From positions 11,876,001 to 11,940,000 of the forward strand of contig JAEOAD010000031.1 in assembly GCA_036365145.1 (NCBI GenBank): a stretch of 64,000 nucleotides of DNA, written 5' to 3'. This DNA is from Orientallactaga sibirica (lineage: Eukaryota; Chordata; Mammalia; Rodentia; Dipodidae). Of this stretch, positions 12,516-23,074 are shown one piece after another. Every line of letters starts with the position of its first letter. Positions within the stretch are counted from its first letter, which is position 1. The position numbers and the translations under genes were made by a program. Under the pieces are notes generated by a model. That model did not search any database and was not told the origin of the DNA. It saw only the letters and a program-made list of their open reading frames with translations.

Positions 12516-12555
<40 letters not shown>

Positions 12556-12560
12556 ATACA
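12400..12560 (+). mobile_element. Dip SINE, 3' half
   Basis: CACATCTGGGGCCCATTTGC, TGGCATGTCC and a long CT-rich run lead to a TTAAATAAATAAATAAATAA tail ending near 12558. The tRNA-like 5' half is absent. Upstream CT-rich sequence (12343-12402) may be expansion of the same low-complexity stretch. The 127-codon minus frame across it is repeat-derived. Confidence 0.65.
12518..12560 (+). repeat. (AAAT)n tetranucleotide repeat
   Basis: About ten AAAT units form the tail of the Dip fragment. Probably length-polymorphic. Confidence 0.9.
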
Positions 12561-12707
12561 TTTTTTTAAACATCAGAATACCATTCTTGTTTTAAGAATG
12601 AATACTTTTTATAGTAACTAACATACAGTGTTTTAATTAGTACAGGGTGAAAACCAGTCTAAATCAGACCTAAAAATGCACCAACACTTTACTATTTGTT
12701 GAGTTAA

Positions 12708-13030
12708 TGTGGTAGTTTGAATGTATGTTCCCCATAGACTCAGGTAGCTCCTGCCATTATGTGTGTGTGTGGGGGGGGCATGTCTTTGGGGGTGGATCTG
12801 AATTCCAGCCCAAAGTGTGCAGAGATGTTTGACTTCTGGTGGGGTCCTGCTTGCTACTTTTTGGTGTTTGCTGGCTGGTGGTGGTCTCTCTCTCTACTGG
12901 GATTTATGACTGGGAGCCAGCTTCTTCTGCCATTGATGGAACTTCCCCTGGATCTGTAACTTTGATATTAATCCTTTCCTCCCATAAAACTGTGTTTGGT
13001 TGGATGTTGGTCCAAACAATGTGAAACTAT
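12708..13030 (+). mobile_element. URR1-type hAT element
   Basis: It starts TGTGGTAGTTTGAATGTATG and contains AGCTTCTTCTGCCATTGATG, GGAACTTCCCCTGGATCTGT and TAATCCTTTCCTCCCATAAA, matching in order the minus-strand reading of 47015-47385 but with a different 3' end. A G run at 12771-12778 and a (TG)n patch are internal expansions. Non-coding. Confidence 0.7.
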
Positions 13031-13045
13031 TACTATACTTACCTT

Positions 13046-13198
13046 TTTTATTATTGTTTGTTTCTTGAGACAGGGTCTCACTATGTAGCCTGTTTCCCTG
13101 GCACAGCTACATAGAGGAGGCTGGCCTTGAACATGTAGCAATACTCCTACCTCAGCTTTCCAAGTGCTAGGCCTGAAGGAATGCACTACCACACTTAC
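13046..13198 (-). mobile_element. B1 SINE
   Basis: The antisense B1 words GAGACAGGGTCTCACTATGT, GGCTGGCCTTGAAC, CCTCAGCTTTCCAAGTGCTA and GCACTACCACACTTACT are in order. An insertion or duplication in the middle (TTTCCCTGGCACAGCTACAT) separates the two halves. B1 is 7SL RNA-derived and moved by L1 machinery. Confidence 0.85.
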
Positions 13199-13199
13199 T

Positions 13200-14200
13200 T
13201 GTTGATTTGATATTGAACTTGGCTTTATTTTTGGTTCTTTCCCTCCTTCTCTCTCCTCTCTCTCTTTCTCATCTGGCCAGATTAAAGAAGTTGAGTATGT
13301 TTGTTTACAGAGTTTTGTATAGTATCATTAATGCTTTTGACATGATCTTCTGTCCTCCTGCCTATAGCCCCAATTTCAGTTGGTTGTAGATCTAGAAACC
13401 TGAACAATTCAATCAGGAAACACTTTATAGATGACAATATACAGTACATTGCTTGCATGTTCATGATCTAAAGTGCTCAGGACTGAGAGCATTTCACAGT
13501 GTTTCATATTTTAAAATAGGTGCACAGACTTTATCATTAGAAGAAACCTAATTCAGAAATCTGAAATCCAGAATGATTGCATAGTGGAACCTATTTATTT
13601 AAAATCATCACATGATGTCACACAGAACTTTCTGAGTGTCATGTCAACACTAAACTAGTTTTTTTTTGGGGGGTGGAATATTTGAATTTTGGTCAAGGAT
13701 GCTCATTCTGTGCTTCCACAGGAGGCATGTTATAGTCAACTTCTTCCTAGAGATGCCTGTAGTAGGCCATGTCTTTGATCATGCTGGCATTCAAATTCTG
13801 CTATTTCTTTGCTTATTGCTTCTGCTAAGAGACATATCCCTATATCAACTATAGTATTGTGCTGAGGTAGGGTGGGATAAGATCAGGGAAAATCCTGCTT
13901 GATCAACAGGAACAATTGAAGATTTGAAGCTGTTTTGGGTTTAGTTGTTATTTATTTTTATTTATTGATTTATTGATTATGGTTTTTGCAGTTCTATTTC
14001 TAACTTAAGGTTTACTTAGTGCATATATGCAGTTGTGTTACTGTTTGAAAATCTTTGAGAATGGCTTCTCTTTTTTCATTTTAATTTTAATGCTATGAAC
14101 AATTAAATTGTTTCATTTTGATTTTAGTTTTTGGAAGTCATTTTTATAGCTTTGATTTGTAACTATGAAAACTATTTTACTTAGCTTCCATTACCTTCAA
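13200..14200. other. AT-rich DNA, possible worn Tigger fragment
   Basis: ATTCAGAAATCTGAAATCCAGAATG near 13550-13575 and neighbouring GTGCTCAGGACTGAGAGCAT resemble the Tigger-like fossil at 28.2 kb, but weakly. The remainder is AT-rich and unassigned. Confidence 0.3.
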
Positions 14201-14289
14201 ATCAGGACTACTCTGAGAATGCTAGCTTGTAAAGCCATCACTGCTCTTCTGTTCCCTCCTTCCTTCCTTCCTTCCCTCGTGTGGAGCCA

Positions 14290-14880
14290 TGTATCTTTTG
14301 AGTTTTTTTTTCTCCTGTTATGGCTATTTTTGTTTTTTAATATAACCAAATTCACCTACACATTACTAGCTGATTTTCTTCAATATTGTGTAGCTTATTT
14401 TTTGATCTTTTTATTATTATTATTACTAAAACATATTTTGTATGTATACATCATGTGTTAGTACTCTCTTTTCCCTTATCCCTGCCCCCATTCTGCTGGG
14501 GACCCTCCTCAGTGGGGTTGCAGGTATTCCCTATTGCGTTGTGAGTTGTGCATTGTGGGAGCAGCAGACAGTTACTTGAGGCAGAGGAAATGCCTCTGGG
14601 CATGATGTCTCAACCTGTGGCTCTTACAAACTTCCTGCCCTCTCTGCCACAAAATTCCCTGAGCCGTGGTGGGTGAGTTTTAAGTCTACTTCAGTGATGA
14701 GCTCTTAGGAGCTTCTGGATCTCTGCTTTGGTAGGTGTTGAGTATTCTCAGGGTCTGTCTCCTTCAAGCTGGTGTTGATTATCAGGTTCACCATGGAATC
14801 AGAACTCTTGCTCAACTGTGTAGCTGATTAATGCACCTTTGCTCTACTTGAATTCTTTACTTCACCATACTATATATCCA
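14290..14880 (-). mobile_element. Rodent L1 3' end, 5'-truncated
   Basis: TTATCCCTGCCCCCATTCTG, GGGACCCTCCTCAGTGGGG, TTGTGCATTGTGGGAGCAGC, TCCCTGAGCCGTGGTGGGTG and TTCAGTGATGAGCTCTTAGG align in order with 49.35-49.7 kb. Both read as antisense L1 3' untranslated region. There is no ORF2 coding sequence. The AT-rich leading part has TTATTATTATTACT. Boundaries are uncertain. Confidence 0.65.
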
Positions 14881-14889
14881 GAAACCAGC

Positions 14890-15228
14890 TGTGGTTTGAA
14901 TATAAAATGTCCCCTGTTGCCTCATGTGTTCTAACACTTGTTCCCATCTGGCACTGCTTTGGAAGCTTTAGGAGGTATGCCTTTCCAGAAGAAGTGGGCC
15001 ACTGGGGGTGGGGGTGAAACTTGGGGGTTTATAGTCCAATCCCACTTCATGTCAGCTGTGCACTTCCAAACCACAGACATAATGTGACCAGTCACTTCTT
15101 GCTCCTGTCACCAGGCCTTCATAAAGGACTGTATTCTCTCAAACTATAAACCAAAATAACTCCTTCCTCCCTTAAATTACTTCTTGTTAGTTATTTAATC
15201 ACTGCCGCAAGAAAAGTAATTAATACAC
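14890..15228 (+). mobile_element. RMER30-like hAT element, near full length
   Basis: It starts TGTGGTTTGAATATAAAATG and ends AAGAAAAGTAATTAATACAC. Internal CTTTAGGAGGTATGCC, AAGTGGGCCACTGGGGG, AATGTGACCAG, CTCAAACTATAAACCAAAAT and CTTCTTGTTAG follow the family order. About 340 bp and non-autonomous. The terminal repeats are only weakly visible. Confidence 0.75.
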
Positions 15229-15309
15229 CAGGGAATATTGCCATCTATAGAGGATGAAGATAATTAACTGTACGTGGAGACATCGAATCATTGAATTTTT
15301 CCTAGATGG

Positions 15310-15505
15310 TCACAACAGCAACAGTAACCACACGGTGCACTATGAATTGTCCTAAATGCTTTACACAAATGAACTCATTGAGTGCTCAGAGCAAGCAGTA
15401 GTGTTCCAACTATTGGTCTCTTTGGAGGAAATTGGGACACAGCAAGGTCAGGTAACTTGCCTAATGTGTCAGTGTGAGCAGAACTGACATGTGAATGCAG
15501 GTGTC
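15310..15505 (+). mobile_element. MIR SINE fragment
   Basis: CTAAATGCTTTACACAAATGAACTC, then GGAGGAAATTGGGACACAGC and AGGTAACTTGCCTAA are core-SINE MIR words in the expected order. An ancient mammal-wide element, strongly decayed. Confidence 0.6.
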
Positions 15506-15614
15506 TGTTCTTAAATATGACATTACACTGCACTGGAATTGCAGAAGGTTTTTCTCAGTTATATGTTTTAGAACATTGTAAATCCTGAGTAGGTCAAAGT
15601 CATAAGAACCCATG

Positions 15615-15617
15615 CGT

Positions 15618-15656
<39 letters not shown>

Positions 15657-15857
15657 TTTGAGAGAGAGAGATACAGAAATAGGCAGGTAGAGAGAGAGAA
15701 TGGGCATGCCAGGGCCTCCAGCCATGCAAATGAACTCCAGATGTGTGTGCCCCCTTGTGCATCTGGTTCACGTGGGTCCTGGAGAATCGAGCTTCAAACT
15801 GGGGTCCTTAGACTTCACAGGCAAACGTGTAACCCCTAAGCCATCTCTCCAGCCCAA
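15615..15857 (-). mobile_element. Dip SINE, B-box-insertion subfamily
   Basis: It runs from a (TTTA)n tract at 15617-15660 to CTAAGCCATCTCTCCAGCCC at its 5' end. On the minus strand the B-box region reads GTTTGAAGCTCGATTCTCC, with an internal insertion shared with the copy at 35083. Flanks AAGAACCCAT (about 15605) and AAGAACACAT (about 15857) look like a slightly diverged TSD. Confidence 0.88.
15617..15660 (-). repeat. (TTTA)n tetranucleotide repeat
   Basis: About eleven nearly perfect units form the A-rich tail of the Dip copy, in antisense. Confidence 0.9.
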
Positions 15858-15859
15858 GA

Positions 15860-18320
15860 ACACATATTATCCATAGGTTTATTGCTTTTTCTAATGGCCA
15901 CTAGTTTGCTTTGCAAATTTTCATTGTGCCTGGAATTTGTTCTCACCTAACTACATGCTGAAACTGTGATCAGCTGTTATTTCACGGATCTCAGAAGAGC
16001 ACGATGCTTCTGGGTCAGAGACAAAGGACTGCATTGCTTATGGTCCAGTATCAGCATGTGCATGTCCTCCTGTTTTCCTGTAGCCACCATGTGGGTGACA
16101 CTGAGGACTAACTCCGTATCTGAACTCACACACAGTAAGTTGCTAGAGGGGGCGGATACTGAATCTGGAGCACCCATTGCTTTTATAGTAAGCACTAAGC
16201 ACGCTCACAGAGATACCTGACTCCCTCCCTCACAGGTACTCACTGAGGAAGGGCTGCACAATGAATGGTCAGGGTCTTGCCTTCTGGGCACACTCAGCAA
16301 GATTTGGCAGTGGGAGGAGTATTGAAACCTGAGGAGTTTTTGTCTACCCTTCTATGCACCTGTCTCATGGCTTTTAGACTAGAGTCAAGCGGGCATGCCA
16401 TCCCATTTCTTCACTAAGTTCTTCTCAGACATGTGACGGTGAGAGTAACCTTAGCATTTGTTTTAAATGGGAAAATGATGCAGTTTTTTTTTTTTTGAGT
16501 TTTAACTTTTATGCAATTTATTCATTTTTAGGAAAAATGAGTTGTGGGTGGCAACTCATTTAGGAAAAATATTTGAATAAAATGTTAGTCAATTTTAATG
16601 AAAGGAGATGGACTTTGAAGCTGGTAGAAGGCATTTTCAAGGTGGCTGGTGTATGGAGACAGAAAAATGAGCACCTCCTTCTTGGTGAATTCTCAGAGTT
16701 TCATGTGTTGCCCAGAGCTGAGGCTGAGCAGTTAGGAGCCCATAATGGCCACTCTTTCAGGAGTATGTACCCTCTTATGGTATCAGACCTCTTCATGGTA
16801 GGAATTTTTATGTAAGCAGGCACAGTGACATCTTTCATTACATTAAACTGTTTCAGGGGATAGCAAAGTCAGCCTTGGGAACAGGGGAGAAGATATAAGT
16901 CTTAATCATTAGTATCTCCATAGCTGCTCATGGAGAGAGCCCACATAAGCCAATGTTCTACATGCAAGCCACCTAGCAAGGAATCCCAAGGATTGTGATG
17001 GAGGGCGCAGCTCTGGGCCAGGCTGGCTAGGTTTTCTCCCAGCCTCTTGATCCTTTCTAACTCTGTGGCTCTTTCGTCACAGTACCATGGGAATGATAGC
17101 ATTTCTCTTATAAAAGATCTGAGGTTATAGGAATGTCTTGAAGATATGTTACTGCTAGACCATTGGAAATGCTCAGTGCATTGCTATTAGAGTTCTGAAT
17201 ATCACCACAGGCCCAGTCTACACATTCACATGGTTTCTAGATTTAAAAGGGAGTCATTTTTTTTTTCAAGTACCATCTGGAGATACGTGAATAGGCGCTC
17301 TCTAGCTGTGCGTGGCTGTTTAAAGTCATTGAAGCTACATGGCATTTAAAACTCACTTCCTCCCCTGAAATAGCAAACCTTAGCACTCAATAACTGCCGT
17401 TGGCGGTTTTGGAGAATGTAGATAGTGGAACATGCTTGCCATCTCTGAGGATTCTTTGGTACAGCTCTGGTCTGGAGAGTGTGAGCTTTGAAAATCTGGA
17501 TGGTGGCACCGAGACTAAGAGTTTCCTTTTGGAAGTTTCTTCCTTTTGTACAATTAGCAAGGAATGGGTAAATTGCAGGGATCACGGGTTCACAGAGATA
17601 ATGAGGCCCTTGCATATATGGTTGACAAGCAGGGACCATCTCTAGGGAGAATGGGGAGGTTGTCCTAAGAGATAGAGAGATCCCCAAGTGCCAAGCCCCA
17701 CAGTCCCCAGTGAAGCCAGATGCTCAGGGCAAGGAAGGCAGCATTTTTCTTGTAACTCCCAACACATTCCTTAGTTCCCATTCCTCTCATGGCACCATAT
17801 TCCCAATTTGGGTTTCAAAAATACTGTTGTTAGTATTATAGGATGCAAGGCCTTTTGACTTCTTGGTCCTATAGAGGGTCAGGACACTCCAGCTTCCTGG
17901 CCTATGGGTTTCATCTGCATGAAAAATGGGAAAAGGTTGTGCATTTCATAACAAAATAACCAGCTGTCTTCCCAGCTGAGGGTGGAAAAGGAAACCACCC
18001 ACTTGTAGGAAAATGTTTTTGTGCTTATGCCCTTGAGGGCTCATTAGAGGTGACGTTAATGAGGACTCTTCCCAGCTGTCATCCTCCAGCCTTACTTCTC
18101 AAGCAGGTAGCAGAGCAACAGGTTCTTGGTGGCAGGCTCTGTGGGGAGGCCAAGGCAATGGCTGAGACTGTGCCTATCTACTAAGCACACAGGGGAAGCA
18201 CTTTTGAGCCTCTTTTACAAAAAGGGATGAGGCTGGGATATGGGCAGCAAGGGAAGGAGGGGAAGGAATATTCCAGGCACATCAGGTTGTATACGGTTTT
18301 AATTTGACACAGGAGTAGCA
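15860..18320. other. Unannotated unique DNA
   Basis: Contains a poly(T) run at 16485-16496 and a T run near 17258-17267. No exon or repeat family is clear. The 17900-18130 block is non-repetitive with a GGCTCATTAGAGGTGACG-like conserved appearance (see findings). Short open frames, at most 113 codons, have no context. Confidence 0.4.
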
Positions 18321-18339
18321 CACTAGGATGCCTACCCAG

Positions 18340-18500
18340 CTCCTGAGGGGTACATTCAGTCTTTGGGTTATGTACTTAATGTTGCTTTTTATATCTGCAA
18401 AATGGGCAGAACGTATAAAGCCATTCTGAGCAGTAATTGATTAACAAATATGAGGCATTGAGCACTTTGCTTACTACAAGGCCTCAGTGACAATGAGTTG
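18340..18500 (+). mobile_element. MIR SINE fragment
   Basis: TATATCTGCAAAATGGGCAG, followed by GATTAACAAATATGAGGC and ATTGAGCACTTTGC, matches the MIR core and 3' order. Old and decayed. Confidence 0.5.
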
Positions 18501-18549
18501 CTTCATCATTAGCTTTCTTCTTCCTCCTTGTATTTTACTATGGTTGAAA

Positions 18550-18745
18550 GAGAAGTTGGATTCAAAAGCCTCCCCTGACATTCACCTTGTGCAAGTTGCT
18601 GAGAGCTTTCTGAGCCAGCCTCAGTCTGTGCATCATTAGAGTGGGTATAATATCATCTATGAAGCCTTTCAGAAAGCTGAAATTTATTGTCCGTAAGGTC
18701 CTTGTGCAGGGTCAGACATATAGAAAGTGTTCAGTAAATGTGGTT
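18550..18745 (+). mobile_element. MIR SINE
   Basis: TTGTGCAAGTTGCTGAGAGC, CCTCAGTCTGTGCATCATTA, GAGTGGGTATAATATCATC and AGAAAGTGTTCAGTAAATG are in the expected MIR order (signal, core, 3' LINE-like end). Confidence 0.7.
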
Positions 18746-18973
18746 TGTCTATTTCTTTTTCCCCAAGCAGCTTTCTTTTTTGTTGTTTAATCAACAAGTG
18801 ATGGGGTGAAATGACATTTGAGGAAGATGAACCTAGCAGCTGTGGAGGGGAGGGGTGAGCTCATATGCAACACTACAATTAGAAAACTAAAAACATGGCT
18901 TTTGGGTATGTGGGTATTTTTGTCGTGGTTACAAAAAGGGTTCTTTTACCACTGCAGTAGCTTTTTCAAACTA

Positions 18974-18975
<2 letters not shown>

Positions 18976-19011
<36 letters not shown>

Positions 19012-19012
19012 T
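18976..19012 (+). repeat. (GT)n microsatellite
   Basis: About 17 uninterrupted GT units. Alternating purine-pyrimidine, so Z-DNA-prone and probably polymorphic. Confidence 0.95.
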
Positions 19013-19089
19013 GTTTATATACATGCATGTTTGTGTTCATTGTCAGTTTAATTCAAGGGAATTTTAAGACTTTTCAGAACTGTTTTTGT

Positions 19090-19232
19090 TTTTTTAGGTA
19101 AAGTTTCGCTCTAGCCCAGGTTAACCTGGAATTTACTATGCAGTCTCAGGCTGGCCTCGAACTCACAGCAATCATCCTACCTCTGCCTCATGAGTGCTGA
19201 GATTAAAGGCATGTGTCACCACATCCAGCTGA
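19090..19232 (-). mobile_element. B1 SINE
   Basis: The antisense B1 order is CTCTAGCCCAGGTTAACCTG, CAGGCTGGCCTCGAACTCAC, CTCTGCCTCATGAGTGCTGA, TTAAAGGCATGTGTCACCAC. The GCTAGAG word near the 3' end (minus strand) is the form I associate with dipodid B1 copies. Confidence 0.88.
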
Positions 19233-19334
19233 CTTTTCAAAACTTTTATATGAATCCTTCAAATATCTATAAAACAAGAATATTCAATATGAAGGAAGTA
19301 GAATCATGAAAATATCTATTCTGATTTTTAAAGA

Positions 19335-19540
19335 ATTTTTAAAAAGTATTTTACTTCCAAGAAAAGACAGAAGAGAGAGAGACAGAGAACGAGTGCACCA
19401 TGGCCTCTAGCCACTGCAAACGAACAGATGTATGCATCACTTTGTGTGTCTGGCTTTACGTGAGTACTGGGGAATTGAACCTGGGTTGTTAGGCATTGCA
19501 GGCAAGCACCTTAACCACTGAGCCATTTCTCCAGCTCTCC
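19335..19540 (-). mobile_element. Dip SINE, older copy
   Basis: A worn tail (AAAAAGTATTTTACTTCC) and GA-rich run lead through GCCTCTAGCCACTGCAAACG and GGGGAATTGAACCTGGG (antisense B-box region) to AACCACTGAGCCATTTCTCCAG at the 5' end. It is more diverged than the copies with clear TSDs. Confidence 0.8.
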
Positions 19541-19574
19541 ATTCAGAATTTGACTTAGCCACTAGACAGCTATG

Positions 19575-19760
19575 TGACTCTGCGCTAACCTTTCAAATTT
19601 TTTTGTGGACCCAATTGTACATGCACATTAGGTACAATGTGATGTTTTGATGTATGTTATATGCTGAATATTGATTGGATCATGATAATTAGCATATCTG
19701 TCACCTTGCCTTGTGATTATTTCTTTATAGTGGTAGCATTCAAAATCTTCCCTTGTAGCT
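19575..19760 (+). mobile_element. Old L1 (L1M-like) 3' fragment
   Basis: CACATTAGGTACAATGTGATG, TTTTGATGTATGTTATATGC and AGCATATCTGTCACCTTGCC follow the order of old mammalian L1 3' ends. Non-coding, boundaries rough. Confidence 0.5.
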
Positions 19761-19763
19761 TGT

Positions 19764-19928
19764 TGTGGTTTGAATGTGAAACATCCCCATAACCTCAATT
19801 GTTTGAACACTTGACTCTCAGCTGGTGGGACTATTGGGGAAGGATGTGGAATTTCTAGGAGGTGGAGCCATGCTAGAGTAAGTGGTCACTGAGGCCAGGC
19901 CTGGAGATTTTATCGTCCTGCCCACTTT
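19764..19928 (+). mobile_element. RMER30-like hAT element, 5' part (split by L1)
   Basis: It starts TGTGGTTTGAATGTGAAACA and continues through TTCTAGGAGGTGGAGCCATG and AGTGGTCACTGAGGCCAGGC. It is interrupted by an L1 at 19929 and resumes at 20715. The joined order matches the copy at 14890. Confidence 0.8.
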
Positions 19929-20714
19929 TTTTTTTTTTTTAATATTTATTGACAACAAAACATACTTACATACCAAAGGTGCGTATTTTTCCCTCCCCTC
20001 CCCCCCTTCCCCTTTAGAACTCCACTCTCCATCATATCCCCTCCCTCTCTCCATTAGTCTCTTTTTTTAATATGATGTCATCCTCTTTTACTTCTACTAT
20101 GAGGGTCTTGCGGAGGTATTGCTAGGCACAGCAAGGTCATGGATATCAAGGCCAATTTCTGTCTGGGCAGTTGCATTGTAGGGAGTCGTACCCTTCCTTT
20201 GGCTCTTCCATTCTATCCGCCCCCTCTTCCGCAATGATCCCTGAGCCTTGGAGGGTGTGACAGAGATGTTTCAGTGCTGGGCACTTCTCCATCCCTTCTT
20301 CTCAGCACTATGTTGCCTTTTGGATCATCCCAGTGGTCATCGCCATCTGAAAAGAGAAGCTTCTCTAACCAGAAGTGAGAGTAGCATTAATATGTGAATA
20401 TGAGCATTAAGTGTAGTATTTTCCGGGCAGCTTGGTGGGAATAGTATATACATTTAGATAAGGGCATGCTTTATACCCCTAAGGCTTATGACCTTACCTA
20501 CCATAGACTTTGCTTAGGTTTTTCAGTACCATGTATGTATTCCCTCCCGTAGAGAGGGCCTTCAGTTCAATTATAGAGCAGTTGGTTACCCCACGAGTAG
20601 ACATGCCACTATTGCACCCGTTCAGTCTTTGGGCCTGTCTGGCCAAATTTGAATATTCAGCGTCCACTGTTTTCACTGCTGATGACTTCTGTCTCCCATA
20701 CTCTGCATGCAGTG
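19929..20714 (-). mobile_element. L1 3' end inserted in hAT element
   Basis: Begins with a T run (the antisense poly(A)) at 19926-19941. It is flanked by a perfect 17-bp duplication ATCGTCCTGCCCACTTT (19912-19928 and 20715-20731), a hallmark of target-primed reverse transcription. The reverse complement of 20100-20170 matches 56895-56975 nearly exactly (for example AACTGCCCAGACAGAAATTG). Only the 3' untranslated part (about 0.79 kb) is present, so it is 5'-truncated and non-coding. The 100-122-codon frames inside are chance. Confidence 0.88.
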
Positions 20715-20900
20715 ATCGTCCTGCCCACTTTGCATTCTGTCTCTTCCTGACTGGATTTAATGTGACCAGCTGGCCTGGTGCTTCTGCCACCGTGCCTTCT
20801 ACTACACAATGAACTCCACTTCTTGGAACTGTGAGCCAAAATAAACCCTTCCTTCTCCACACTGCTTCTTGTCAGGTATTTGGTCACAGAAACCAGCAAT
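20715..20900 (+). mobile_element. RMER30-like hAT element, 3' part
   Basis: After the second TSD copy the hAT sequence resumes: AATGTGACCAGCTGGCCTGG, GTGCCTTCTACTACACAATG, AACTGTGAGCCAAAATAAAC and TTGTCAGGTATTTGGTCACA. It ends near AACCAGCAATATATA. Confidence 0.8.
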
Positions 20901-21034
20901 ATATAGCTATGTGGAGATGTATTATACATCCCTGTTAACTGTGTTCACTCTACTATGCCTTAAAGCACCAGAAGGCAGTTCTCCTCCCTTTAACTGCAAC
21001 ACTGAGCTCTTTGAGCAATTCTTTACCAGTATTT

Positions 21035-21112
21035 GCTGATTTAATTCCAATGAAGATACTGAGGCCCAGAGATTATTTGCTCAGCAAGTGTCTCAGGGAT
21101 TTGAACCCAGAC
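21035..21112 (+). mobile_element. MIR SINE fragment
   Basis: ATGAAGATACTGAGGCCCAGAG, CTCAGCAAGTGTC and GGATTTGAACCCAGAC match the MIR core. Short and old. Confidence 0.55.
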
Positions 21113-21142
21113 CCCAGGGGTCCATAATCAGTACTCACTATT

Positions 21143-21489
21143 TGTGGTGGCTAAACTTCATTGTCAACCTCCCTGGACTTAGAATCACTTCTGGGTGTAT
21201 TTGGGAAGTGTTTTCAGAGAGGTTTAACTGAGTAAGGAAAACCCACCCTGGACATGGGCCACATCATTCTATGGGTTGGGGTTCCCAACTGAATAAAAAG
21301 GAGAAAGTGAGTTGAGCAACAGTCTGCCAGTTGAATGTAAATGCAACGTGACCAGCAGCTTCACATTTCTACCACCTTGCCTGCCACAGTGAACTGTAGC
21401 CCTCCAAACCATGAGCCACAGTAAACCCTTCTTCTCTTAAGTTGTGTTTTGTCAGGTGTTTTGCCACAGCAACAAAAAAAGGTAATTAT
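21143..21489 (+). mobile_element. RMER30/URR1-like hAT element
   Basis: It starts TGTGGTGGCTAAACTTCATTG and runs through AGAATCACTTCTGG, ACTGAATAAAAAGGAGAAAG, CAACGTGACCAGCAGCTTCA, ACCATGAGCCACAGTAAACC and TTGTCAGGTGTTTTGCC, ending near CAACAAAAAAAGGTAATTATG. Near full length and non-coding. Confidence 0.78.
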
Positions 21490-21494
21490 GATAC

Positions 21495-22740
21495 TACTTC
21501 AGTAAGTGATAATTTTGAGTCTAGAAACAGCAGGGAGCTGCATTTCATGTTTAATGTGTATGAGGCGTGGCCCCTCCTGTGGTTAGGAAGCAGAGGTGCC
21601 AGAGAGTCAGTGGAGGAGAAAGCATAGTTATGTTACCTGTACACTTCAGCCTTGTCCTGAGAAGTGGGCTAGGGGAGAGCAGGTTTCCCAAGCTTCGGCT
21701 GTGAAGTACCCTACTCTGGGTTCATCTCAAACCTGTCCTCTAGTATGCTCCTGGAATCTGCCTTGGGCAGTGGGAGGAAACTGGCTCTGCAACCCCTGCC
21801 TTCCAGTTTTATAGGATAGGCGTTCCCCATACTCTGCAGAAGAAAAAATTTGTGTTCGCTTGTTCAGTGGCTGCATCCGGGAGTGTCTCTGGCAGGAGTA
21901 TGCCCCCGCACCTGTGGGACCTGCTTTAGGGGAGCATGGAGTGGCCAAGAGGGCACCAGGATGCTCTTCCTTGTTTTCCTGTGGGTTCTGACCCAGAGTT
22001 TATATATACTCTTTGCCCCATAGTCTCCTTTCTGCTTCCTTTATTCTCTTTATCTTGGTCAGAACCTCTTTGCTGGCATAAAGCCACCATGACCCACCTG
22101 ACTGCACCACATGCCTCAGCACTTCTGTGGGCCAGGCTCAGCCGTAGCACATAGAAGTTAAGTCTCTTGGCCACTGCTACACCTAGAGCAGCAGAACTGA
22201 GTCTTGTGCTTGGGCTGTTTAGCTCTGGAACCCATATTTCTAGCCACTGCCACCTCTTGCCTTTTGCTCCAGCAGCTCTGGCCACACTGGCCTATCCTGC
22301 CCTTTGCCTGAGACCTTCCATCTGTGGTCTTGTTGCCTTCATTGATCCCAACCCCCTCTTCCGTTTCAGGTCGCACTCAGCTTCAGTTGTCCCTGTCTGG
22401 CATTAGAGCAAGTCAGGCTTCTGTGCTTCTCTGAACCAGGCTCAGGTCAGTCTCATGTCTGCCTTCCACAGGGGCCTGACATTTACGTAGTCTCAGTGTA
22501 AGTGGGAGCGGTAGATGAGTATATTTACCAAGCCTGAGTGTCCCAGCTCCAAGTTGAGCCCTTCACCACCATTGAGCACCTCCCCACTAAGGTTGTTAGC
22601 GAAGGGGGGCATGGGGTCCGCAAGCATGGCCCAGTGGGGTTGAACTCTGAACCCTGACTCCCGACTCTTAACATGTTTCTGCCCACCACATGTACAGAAG
22701 TGACTCAGTTGGAAAAGTACATTTCAAACCAGTGCTTGAA
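21495..22740. other. Unannotated DNA, relatively GC-rich
   Basis: No family recognised. A run of overlapping short frames on both strands (21596-22406) reflects low stop density in a C/T-rich stretch rather than a gene. I see no splice-bounded exon. An unfamiliar LTR or other rodent repeat cannot be excluded. Confidence 0.35.
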
Positions 22741-22744
22741 CTAC

Positions 22745-23070
22745 AGGACTTTTTTTTTCTGTATGTGTATGTGGTGTATGTGCATGAGTTTATGTACGAG
22801 TGGGTACAAGCCTATGCCACATGCCTCCATCTATCGCTCTCCACCTTCTTTTTTGAGACAGGGTTTCTCACCTAACACGGACCTCACTAATACTGTTAGT
22901 TTAGCTAGTCACCTTGCCCAGGGATCCCGTGTCTCCACATACTGATGCAGGGATTACAGGTGTGCCATCCATCGCACTTGCCCAGCACTTAAGGGGCCAC
23001 TAGGGATCTGAATCCAGTGCTACACGCATGTGCAGCAAGTGCTTTCCTGACTGAGCCATCGCCCCACTCC
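22745..23070 (-). mobile_element. B4 SINE
   Basis: Antisense order: TG-rich head at 22760-22795, TTTTGAGACAGGGTTTCTCAC, CAGGGATTACAGGTGTGCC, AGGGATCTGAATCCAGTGCT and TTTCCTGACTGAGCCATCGC. This is the fused B1-like plus ID/tRNA-like structure of B4. Confidence 0.78.
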
Positions 23071-23074
23071 TTGA

